64,000 nucleotides of DNA from Leptoclinus maculatus (Eukaryota > Chordata > Actinopteri > Perciformes > Stichaeidae), in assembly GCA_032191485.1 (NCBI GenBank), contig JAVDOI010000043.1:779078-843077 (forward strand), read 5' to 3'. This document shows positions 39,701 to 51,700 of the stretch, one piece after another; the first letter of the stretch is position 1, and each line of letters opens with the position of its first letter. The notes beneath the pieces were generated by a model, which saw only the letters and a list, made by a program, of their open reading frames with translations, searched no databases and was not told the origin of the DNA. Position numbers and translations under genes: made by a program.

Positions 39701-42700
39701 TGTTTGTATGCGTTTGTTTTATTGGGATATCTGCTCTGAATTGACAGGGAGAGTCCGGTAAGGATGGAAAGAAGGGAGGCCCCGGTGAACTCGGAAGAGG
39801 GGTAAACAATTTTGCCACATCTTCATTGTCTTTGCTAATTACTGACTTGCCACTGTTTTTTGTTAATCAAGATTTCTGCTCCCACTTCATTAGGGAGCTA
39901 ATGGCAGAAGAGGCCCACCTGGACAGGCTGTAAGTCCCTTTTTGGTGATAACATACATTGTTTAATTCGTATTGCAGTAACTCTTGTAATGGCAGTAACA
40001 TTTTGCTGCGCTCATGATATTTAAGGGTACTCCCGGAAAGCCAGGAGGTGATGGTGTTCAGGGAGAATCTGGTATAGGAGGATCAAGAGTAAGTTTGTCA
40101 TTCTTTTCACGGAAATTGGCTAATTATTCAATCTACAAATGCACTTGCCAAAGCATGTTTTATAGTGGTTGTTGTCATTACCATTAATACTTTTCATGGC
40201 AGCATCAGCAATACAACAAATTGTTTTGACTGAACTGTGACTGGCATATTTACATTAGTTTTGACTGATACATTAGTGATACATTTGATACATTAGTATA
40301 TATCTAGAGATGTGTGTTCATTCTTTACTTGAGGGTTGGAAGTCCAACTCTGATATGCAAGAAACTGGTGCATCATCGATGTTTGGTTTGTCGTTTTTAA
40401 GGGTCCACAGGGACCAAACGGTGCACCAGGACCCAGAGGAGAAGATGGAAACCCTGGACCCAGAGTGAGTGTACCTGTTGAGTTTATTTTATTAAAGAGA
40501 ATATTGTGCTATGTCAAGTCATATATATTTATGGCTCACATTTACAACGAGCATCAGTTTTAAATGGTAAAATGCCTAATAGAGCACACGGAGCAGACAT
40601 ATTAAAATATAATTTCACAAATAAGCAATAACTTGTGTCTACCACACTTCGCAACTGCAATGGCACACTCGCTGAACTGACTGAAAATCATGTGACTAAT
40701 ATCCTAATGTTTTGTTTCCTAGGGTCCCGGAGGTAGTCCAGGTCCCGGTGGAGATAAGGGTAGAAGAGGAGCTCTTGGTCGCAAGGTATTGAGTAGGAAA
40801 ATGATCTGGCGTGGCTTATGTTCTTCCATAACAGACTTGTTATATTTATAAACACACTGGCCTAAGCCTAGCTCTCTCACAATACTGGACACACATGTGT
40901 AGTCTATTTGAGCAAAGAAATGAGGATAAGACAACATCAAGGCTGTGCTTTGGATCTACTGCATAAAAAGCATAGTTACTTAATAGAAAGTGCCCTGACA
41001 GCTTAAAGAAATATCTCACTCTTAATTTGATGACTTGACATTCTCTTTTTATTAATCTTTCAGTCTCTGTCTCATTCTCTGTATCTGATTATCTCTTTGC
41101 CTTTGCAGGGTGAACCAGGAGAGTCAGGACCCAAGGGTGTTATTGGACCTCTTGGTCCCCGTGGAGAGTCTGTAAGAATGAAACCACATCTACTTTGCAT
41201 GTACCATAATGTAAAAAAGAGCAAAATAAGACATTTCCATCCTCAAAAGATATCAGACTCACATGGTTGGTTGTTTATGGAACCAATGGTCTATATTTTA
41301 AATACAAATGTGTGATTTAAAGCTGCTGTCTGAAAGTGTATGCACTGTGTTTTTAATTAAGGAATAGTTTTTTTGGCTGAGAAGGATTTTATTCCATGTC
41401 TTGAATGTACCATAACATTACATAGTATCACGTAACAATGCTGCTCTGTTAGGATAAAGGGGGGGGGGGGGGTCCTTTTAACTACCAAGCATGTATGCAG
41501 TTGATTTCAGTGCACTTTACAAAGAGAACCAATTGGTTTCGCATGTTTTTGTTCTTGTTCGCTTCCTAGGGTGAAGATGGTAGAGATGGGTTTGGCATCG
41601 CAGGGCCTACAGGAAGAAAGGCAAGTGACTTCTGACCTCTAGTAGCGTGCATGGTAATCAGAAGATGTGTCTGCAGTTTGATTCAAGTTAACCTTAAAAT
41701 TTGATTTAGCCTCAAATATCCAGGGATATTTTAGAAATTGAATTAAGAGAATGTTAAAATCACAAACAGAAATAAAAAGAATGATGATAAGAGGGAGTTG
41801 TATAACTGTTAGACCAACTCCTATTGTCGATTAAGACATATAAAGTCTTTACCTATACACACCGACAGTACATTCCTTCTGTGGGGCTGAACAGCACAAA
41901 CACATGGCTCTGGCCCATGTAAAGATGCAATTCTCAGTGAACCACTATTACAAATGTCAAGATAAATGCAGTTATACACTTATTCAATGGGACAGTAATG
42001 ACACAAATACTACTGTTTAATGAACGCCATGTATTATAATAGTATTAATGCATTTTCCTCTTCAGGGTGATGAGGGCTTCCCAGGATTCCTAGGACCAAA
42101 GGTAATAGAACATTTTGACACCGGAAGTGAACTTTCATCAGAAGTCTGAAATTATAGTACATTCCGGTTATTTGCATTCTCTGTCCTTCCATCATTTCAG
42201 GGAGCAGGTGGTGACCCCGGCTCCATGGGCGGACCTGGACGCAGAGGGAATCCTGGACAGAGGGTATGTTTTCAGACCCTTCTTAGATTTGGCCAAAATG
42301 AGCATTTAATGTAAATGTAACACACCTTTAGGGTATCACTTGGCAAACTCCTCCAACACTAAGCCTCACTGGACACATATGTTTTGTGTGATACGGTAGA
42401 GGACTGGTTTGATTTTTAGTATGCGGTCTACAAGCATAAATATTTTTAAGTCAAGCTCCTTTTTGAACTATTGACAGTTGAATTATTTTTCTCTTTTTTC
42501 TTTACAGGGTGTCTCGGGGAATATTGGCACACCCGGACAGAATGGAGAGTTTGGATATCCTGGGCCATATGTAAGCAACGTCAAATTATACCCTTCGCTT
42601 ATAAGCTGAGTAAACTCAGATGACACGCCACCGATGCAGAATATTTGTAGTTTTGATTTACAATATACACTATCTATAGTGGTCTGCTTTTGATTGAGTT

Positions 42701-45700
42701 TTCTCATGGATTCTCATCACTCAAACTCATGATATGGGTGGCCTGATGGTTAGGCTTACATGGATTCAAATGCCCTGAGCAGCAAGAACCCAGGTCGATT
42801 CCCGGCTGGCCAGATCAATAGCTGCTACTCTCCCACCCCACATTTCCTGTCTCTCTCCACACTATCAAATAAAAGTACAAAATACCCCAAAAAGAGACTT
42901 ATAACACATAGTTTATACTACACAATGTCATTTTGTTAAGTTCTTAGCGTTATTTCTCAGAAATAATGGTGTTATGTAAGCAAGTATAAAACATGAATAG
43001 ATTTTTATTCTCGGTGAAGTCCAGCTGTTACAACACAACTGATTTTGTCCCCATAGGGTCAGAAAGGACCGAGAGGACCAGGAGTTGTGGTATGTGCTTG
43101 TATATCAAATTGTTTAAAATTGTATTGAATGATCAGAGCAAAAGTCATCGCTGGTGCCTGTGATCAAAATCTTTCAACATTTTTCTCCAAATGTCCGCTT
43201 GTCCTCAGCAATGTGACCTCGTTAAGAAGATCAGAGAAAACTGTCGTAAGTATAATAACAAGTATGATAACAAGTACCAGTAATGCTGTTCCGCGACAAC
43301 AAAAATAAGCAATGATATTCATGTGTTGTGTACAGTAACACAATAATGTCTCACCGTGTTTTGTCTCCTTCTTTTCTACCAGCTTGCTGTTATGGTAAGT
43401 ACAAAAAAATCGTATTATTCAGATAATAACAGATGATTTTGTACTGTACGCACTACTCTACAGAGAACAAAATGCTCTATGTGTACACCATTAGGTCAGC
43501 AGGAATGCCCGCTCTACCCCACTGAGCTGGCCTTTGCCCTGGATGCCTCTGAAGGTGTCGGTCGCCCGGCCTTCAACAATATGCGTGACACAGTGCTGCG
43601 CCTAGTCAGAGACATCACCATCTCCGAGAGTAACTGTCCAAGAGGAGCCCGTGTTGCTTTAACCCTGTACAACAACGAAGTGACCACTGAAGTCCGGTTC
43701 GCTGATGCAATCAAGAAACGTGCCCTGTTGCAGCACATCGAGGGCCTGCAGACCCTGCAAACCCGCAAGCAGCGCAGCTTGGAGACGGCCATGAGCTTTG
43801 TGGCCCAGAACACCTTTAAGAGAGTGCGCAGCGGCTTTCTCATGAGGAAGGTGGCCATCTTCTTTGTCGGCGGAACAGTCGGTCAGGCACGAGCAGTTAC
43901 CAATGCAGCTCTTCGCCTCCATGACGCTGGAATCGCCACTCTGTTCCTGGTCCCTCGTGAGGACAAAGCGCTCAGCAGAGCACTGCAGGTAAACCCAAAA
44001 AACCTATATCTCATAGGGGAACTTTGCAGTACATCTGTTTGTAAGGCATATGCACAGTGTCTGTTTCCAGAGAAGAAAATTACAGTGTGTATTGTATTTC
44101 AATATTTTTCGTGTACCAGGTCAACAACACAGCACTGGCCCAAGTGATTGTCCTTCCCAACGCTGGAAGTGCACAGTACAATTCAGTCATTCAGAAGGTG
44201 ATGAACTGCCATGTCTGCCTAGGTAAGAGTTCTATGTCTATGCACTAATAATATCACCACAGTTATGTCTTATTGTTTTTATTATTATTGTCATTATTAT
44301 ATTGTACAATTTTTGTCACATTTTCACTGAAAAATACCCTTTTTAATGATTGTCTTGATCAGATTTTGAACCAGATGTGTTGCTTCACACAAGCAATAGT
44401 TGTTTTATTTCCTTTTTTTACATTATTCGTTATTTTATCCCATGTAAATATTTAAAACACAGTAAACACAGATACAACGCTAGATCTATTTCTGGAAAAA
44501 TAAGAAAGGTTATCTCCAATCATACTATATTTTAACCTTGTGGGACATCACCATTGTACAAAAAAAATCCCAGGGTAGTACACTCGCTTAAACAGAATCC
44601 CAATACATTTTGAATACATTACGTTCTTGTAGCAATGAAAGTAACAATGCATTATGTGTTTTCCTTTTTCAGACTTCTGCTCTCCGGACCAAATGTGTGA
44701 CTATGTTCCCCCATTGGCCAGTCGAGATCGGAGGTCTTCCACCACAGACGTGGACATCGACATAGCTTTCGTCATCGACAGCTCTGAGTCTACCTACCCA
44801 ACAGTCTTTACCGAGATTAAGCGCTACATCGCACACATGGTGGAGCAGCTACAAGTGTCGTCAAATCCCACATCATCCGTTAACCACGCCAGGGTGTCCG
44901 TGATCCAGCAAGCACCTTACGGGTTCGTCCAAAACAAAACTGGCTCCCCCATCCATGTGGATATTGGTTTGACCGAGCACCACTCAGCTCAGGACGTTGT
45001 CAAATTTCTGCTGGAGAAGACACCGCAGTTAGAGGGTGGCCGGGCACTGGCAGCGGCTATCGAATCGACAGTGGAGCAGGTGTTTGAGAAGGCGCCTCTC
45101 CACCGTGACAGGAAAGTGCTGATGCTCTTTGTGACAGGGAGTGTGGAAAAAGAAGAGGAGCAGCTGGTGCATATTGCCACTGAGGTCAAGTGCAGAGGCT
45201 ACTTCCTGGTCATCGTGGGTGTGGGTCAGAAGTTGAGTGCTGGAGACGCCCGTGTCTTGTCACGCATGGCCAGTGAGCCGTCAGATGTCTTCTTCAAGCG
45301 GCTGGACAGCATCTCAGACTTTTACGACAAACACATCCAGACCTTCGGCCAGCTTTTGCCAAAGTATATCAGCAGTAAGTCCAAGCTGGATGCCTGTCAA
45401 TCAATCGGTTGGATTGCCTTTTTGCAAACACTTTTATATTTACTAGTTTAGGTTTGATGCCAGTTATTGCATTAGCTAAACCTGACATCCTGTTTTCTTT
45501 TCAGTTGAAAATGCTTTCTACATGTCTCCTGAAGTCTCCAAAAACTGCAAGTGGTTCCAGAGTGACCAACCACTTAAAAACCCCTTTACATCATCACAAC
45601 AAGAGGAGTACGTTATTATTATTATTATTTTAAGCCAAGTCACTGGTTTCTGTAAATTTGTTGGAAACATTGATGGTTTAATTTGCTATTTATTGGTACA

Positions 45701-48700
45701 TTTATAGGAAACATCAGAAACATCATGAAAACCACCAAGCAGTTCATCAAAGAAAGCACAAAGGTAAGTGTGGATGTACTAAAGTAAGATGTGGATGGAT
45801 TGTCATGCATAGCTAAATGCTAACCATGTAAAATCAGGACTCGATACGAAAAATGACATTATCGTAGTCACACTGATATTCATCCACAACAGCTACTATC
45901 CAACTGTTGTTTTCTGCAAAGTGTCAACAAGTGATGTTACTGTGCATCGTCCTGCCTTGACACCGCTTTCCCCCCCCCCCCCCTCTCAGATGCAGATGAG
46001 CTGCACGTCTCTAACGTCACATCCAGCAGCTTGAAATTGCGTTGGACCAGCCCAGACCTCAAGCTCTTCGTCTACTTTGAGGTCGTGGTGACGCGGTTGC
46101 ATGACCACGCTCTGGTGCTGAAGACCAACGTGTCGGGCACAGAGCTTTCCGTGGACAACTTAGAGAGTGCCCAAACATACCATGCTGTGGTCACCGCCCA
46201 CACTGCAGAGGGGCAAACTGTCTCCACCCGCAAAGGCATCATGACGACCAGTAAGTCCATGAACTTTTTCTTTGTCACAAGATGACATATTATTAAAAAC
46301 AGCAATTTCCCATGCCCCATAACACACAAGAAGCCGATATAGCCTACTAAATATATGGGTTGTCAGTAATTTCATCAATTGACCCTTCGCTTAGGTTTAG
46401 CAACTCCACCAGATAGTAATATAGAAACTTACTTTGCAGCTTTTTGCTAACTGTTTGTGTAAATCTCTCTTCTTTGAAAACACCATGATCCTTTTTTTAC
46501 TCCTTTACTGCGTTCTATTTTGTGTGTTTGTTATGGGGGGGGGGGGGGGGGGGGTTGGGGTGTTAGATGCAAATAAATAAACGAAAGCTAAGCTAAGCTA
46601 AAACTGTTCCATGACTGATGGTTTCACTGACAGAAGCAGCAGATCACGAGCCAGAGCATAAGCCAGCCAACCAAAGCCCCATGACTGTAAATACCACACC
46701 ACTGGACAAACCAGAGACTGGTGAGTGATCGCACATACATATGCGTGCGTGTTGGAGTGTGCATTATGTTTTTTTTTCTTCTGCTCTGACCTTTATTCTG
46801 TAATTTTTAAGTCTTTGAACTTTCAGCACAAATCCATTCAATATTTACTCTATATGTGCCTGATGCATTTATGTTCATGGTATGTTTGTATAGTGTTTCC
46901 TAGGCAGAGTGTTAGTCATATAAATAATCCCTGATGTTTTAACTGAAAGAACATAAAGTGAGATGCTGTAATGCAGCAATATTTCAACTCAAACACTCCA
47001 CAAGGGGCCTATTAATCAACTCCCTGTAGGCCTACATGCCAACATATAGTGTGAGTCATTCAGGAAAACGTGCAGAATCTCCTGCTCAAATTCACAGTCT
47101 TGGTTTGATTAAATCTTTTTCTTAACGTGTTGGGACGAACAAAAGGGTCGAGGTTGCACTCTCCGCGTCACTTTGGAGAACAATGCCTCTTGTTTGTGGG
47201 GCAAATAGAAGCAATGAAGAAGATTTACAGAGTGTGTATATGTTTTAGGAGTGAAGCCTTACAGCTGCTGTTTCTTAGAAGACAGAACACTTGAGGCATA
47301 ACTGGGATATTTTTGTATCATAAATAGCTGTGATGACATATTTCTGGGTCTGGTCACATGCATGGATAACACAGCCATGTAGATCTTATGACTGAAATGA
47401 ACTAACATAACAGTAGCTGTAGTGTTAACTAACTTTCTAATTCACCAATGAAAACCTACACTCCAACCTCTTTCTTTCTACTGACAAACTCCTAATAATG
47501 CCAGTAGCCTGATCCCTCTGAAGAATGTTGTGCCATTTTGAATGCTGTTCTCTTTGCATTATGAGAATGAACTATTTCAGCTCTAAGACTCGTTTGACTC
47601 CATTAGACCTGTTTAAACACCCCTAAACTGCAGATGTGAATGTATCCATTAGCAGCATCTTCTTTCACAGCACACAGTAGCAGCTGTATGCCTCATATAG
47701 TTGTTCATTTAATCTTAACACAAACTTATCTTCTCTCTCTCTGTCTGTCGTCCATCACTGCTGTTGTTCTTTTTCTTTTCGCATGTTCTAGTCAATGAAT
47801 TTGCAGACCCATGCTCACTTGACTATGACCCTGGAATGCCGTGCAAAGACTATCAGGCTAAGTGGTTCTTTGACAGAAAGAACGAGTTCTGTACCCGGTT
47901 CTGGTATGGAGGTTGTGGAGGCAATGACAATAGGTTCGACACTGAGGCCCTCTGCTTGAAAAACTGCACGAGGTCAGGTGAGTTGTCGTCAGTGCCAAGC
48001 CCTCTGAGGGGAATGTGCCGCCGCCTGGTGTGATGGCGTAATGTAACGCAGCATATTATGAAATTCAAGTCCAGATTCAAAACCTACAAAGACTGTTCGC
48101 TAAAAGCAAAAAGCAAAACAAAGGAGGAAAGAATAAACTGTCAAATTTGCCAAACACATCAGTTCTTCCGCATGCATATTTAAGACCCTTTATGTGTTTT
48201 CAACCAACTTACAAAGCTGCAGCTTTGGCATTAGCTTTTGCCGGCTAGCTATAGTTGATCAAATCTACGAGCAAGAGTTGGCCTTTCAAGCGAAAAAAAT
48301 CCATGTGTGTTGGCTAAATTGAGAGACGTGCTTTGTTTGCTTTTGCGCAAAATCAAAGACCCATTGTTTAAAAAATGATTGCACATTTTCAACGTTAAAT
48401 GATTAAGGGAGCAAGGCTTAGCATATAAGATTAAGGAATTTTACTCCTTAATTTTCGTAAAAACCTTCACTTATCACATCAAGTGTTGGGAAAATGTGGA
48501 TTGCATCTTCATACAGAAGTATAAGTATGATGGGAAATTAAAGCACATACCGATGTGCATAATTCGTAACAGATGAGGATTACATCTGAGTAATCTTTGG
48601 TCATTTAAATCCACATTGCAGCGTGTTGAACATCCTCTTGATAGTTTTCCAGCTGGTGAAAAGTCTGTTTCTTAAAGCTTAAACCACATTTATGCTTTCA

Positions 48701-51700
48701 TGTTTCCAGTGCCAGAGCCTCAGCCAAAGGTGCAGCAGGTTGAACAGGTGGAGATCCTCCCGGCTCCTGGTGAGCTCTCATCTACACTCACTGAATAACA
48801 TGACTAGGTTTCTGCCGGCCAAGAGTATTATATAACTGTTCCTATATAACTGACTTTGATGTGGGCAATCCAATGGGAAAGGAAAAGCGCTTCCTTCCAG
48901 GTCTAGTTTAAACAAGCAAACCCACACACCCAGAACATGATCTGATTCAAACCTTTTCAGACCACCCCTGGTGTTGAGTATATCAGGACATGAAGTCGTC
49001 AGTTATGCATCTTATATCACTGTTACATAATTACATTTCCACAAACTGTGCTCAATTCACTCAACAATAAATCCTTTGTATGCAACTGGAAACCCACCAA
49101 CCTCCTCCACTGACCGTCAGAGGGTCTAAATGACTGACGGAACAAGTGCAAAGCCAAGCCTTGAAAACTGAGAAGGTTATGCTTCTGTCACAGGAGCGAG
49201 CTAGAGAAAATAAATGGAAAGCCTTCTTCGCTGTTTTGTATTTGGCAGCAGTCCTCATTCAGAGCTGTTTCTAGTTCTTGGTACTGCTTAAGCGTTGGAG
49301 TTAATTGGCACAAGATAATGAGAGTAATACAAAGTTGATTCCAAACCAAATACACTGTTGTTATGGAAGAACAAAAGCCAGCTTTGATGGAAGTGCTTTG
49401 TTCCTTCTTGAGAAACATTTACAAGCATTATATATCGATTTCCATTCCACAACACAAACAGGTCACTGGCAAAATGCTGCCATCATCAAGTTATTACGTA
49501 TAATGGTAATAATATATTTACCGCTGATTGCACCACATGTTGTTGTTTATATTTAAAGGAATACTTCACCCATAACATGACCATTTGCCATTACTCAGCC
49601 TGTGTTACCTGAAGTTCATAAAGAAAACGTAGTCCAGCTTTAACAACAGCAAAACAGCCTTACTCGTCCGGACTCGCGCCTACGCAACATGAGACGTAGT
49701 GGCGGAAGTGTTTTAAATAGTATGTTTTTGGTGAAAATACATGTGTATGGATGTATGTATGGGAAATAGTGAGGATACAACGATAAATGAGACTAGGATT
49801 ACACTTCTCCGTTCACTGTGGATGCATGAGAATTAAAAGTAACACACAGTGAGCGATTTATATAAAAATGATGATTTTGCGTGTGAAGTATTTCTTTAAA
49901 GTCAAATTCAGTGAACAATTCGTTAGTGTTCTCATACTTTCATTGATTGTTATTTGTCTCTTCTCTCACAGCGGACTCTACAGCCGTGGACATTTGCCAG
50001 CTTCCCAAAGAGGAAGGTACTTGTGCCAAATTTGTCCTCAAGTGGCACTTCGATGCCGCCAGCAGGAGCTGCACGCGCTTCTGGTATGGAGGCTGCGGTG
50101 GGAACCAGAACCGCTTTGAGACGCATCAGCAGTGTGTTAAGGCTTGCGGAAAACCAGGTACATGTTTGGATTATAGTAACCTCTCATTATCACTGATCAG
50201 TTATTCTCAAAAGACGTAGTATCTCAGTTTAAGCCGAGTTAAATAGTTCTACACATTCCATCAGGAAGATGAAGTTGTTTGTGGGTTCACACTGGTGGGA
50301 AATAAGTGAATACAGTTACTCAAAGTTGAGGTACTTTTACTTGACTTGATTATTTCTGTTTCCTGCTACTATATACTTCATTACATTCATTTGACAGCTT
50401 TAGTTACTTTTCAGATTAAGATTGTAGATCAAAGCACAAGTAAATAACAGGTCATTTATAAATAGGCTTGTATGCCGTTAGTTTTAGAGGGCCTTACTTG
50501 GCCAGGGTAAGGTGATAATGGTTATTCTGATGCCACCTTGTGGACGAAAGAAAACAACAAAACCAGTCAAAATAAAATCAAAAAGACCGACTGCTAAGAT
50601 TAAGGTTACATGCAAACATTCAACGCTAAACTCAAGGCTCTGTTAAATAACAGAGAACGTTTAGTTAACTTTGGTCTTCAGACTAAATATACTATCAAAC
50701 CTTTTAAAATCAACTGTGTCATGTTATGACATGCTATGCTACGCTAACACAAGACAGCTACTTTAGCTGAGCGCCTTAACAGTTATTTATTGGTAACGTT
50801 ACAGAACATCAAAGTCACGGGTAGTTCTTCTAGGCTAACGTTATGTTATGTGCAATATTTGTTTGAATACAAATATCAAGATTCACCACTTATTAGGTAT
50901 TAATGATCAAGCAGAAACTAGCTAGTGATTTGATAAAACCAAAGCTACGTTCCTACCCTACCCTTATCCATTAAACCTCCTTCAGTCTGTCGCAAGGAAA
51001 CTTCTCTGAACTCTGATGTCAAAACTTACAAAAAATACAAAATATTGCTCTGAAATTGAGGGCAGTCTTTCATCTGAAGATGGAGGTTTGTGGTTGTCAG
51101 TCAGAATTCAAAACGTACAGTGACCTTTAGCTGTAGAGAATACAGTTATATTACTGTGAAAACAACAAGAATCATTTACAGTGTATTACATTAGTAAAGG
51201 ATGTGAAGACTTAAATATAGAGACTTTAAAAACAAGTCACAAGCAGTAATACTGATGTAGAACTGACACATTACCGATAGCAGTTGGCTAAAACTCATTG
51301 TGCCCTTCTTGTAACTGACCCGACTACCACAAGAACCTACAACATCTGCTCCTTTGGCTACATTGACGACAGTAGATGGACGCTATAATAATGAGATCCA
51401 TGTCTAATAATTACAAGATACAGAATAATAAAGATGAATATCACTAAGTGTGTAAGTAAGTAAGTAACATGTATTTACTGTATATAGCACCTTTCTAGAT
51501 CAGATGGCACAAAGTGCGTAATACAAGCCAATACATGCAACATCTCCTAATTATGATATAAAAGTCCTGTAACTGATGCATTAGAATGAAGTGAAATAAA
51601 ATTGCGACGTAAGGTCTCCAATTATTTCTTTATTCTGTGAATACAATGTGCTTCCTGAAAATATCTGCAGATTGTATGCCACTTCAATTATCAATTATAA

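Noticed and set aside
42736..42810. Functional tRNA gene
   Set aside because: The A and B boxes are present, but the acceptor stem does not close and a SINE-type tail follows, so it is called a tRNA-derived SINE.
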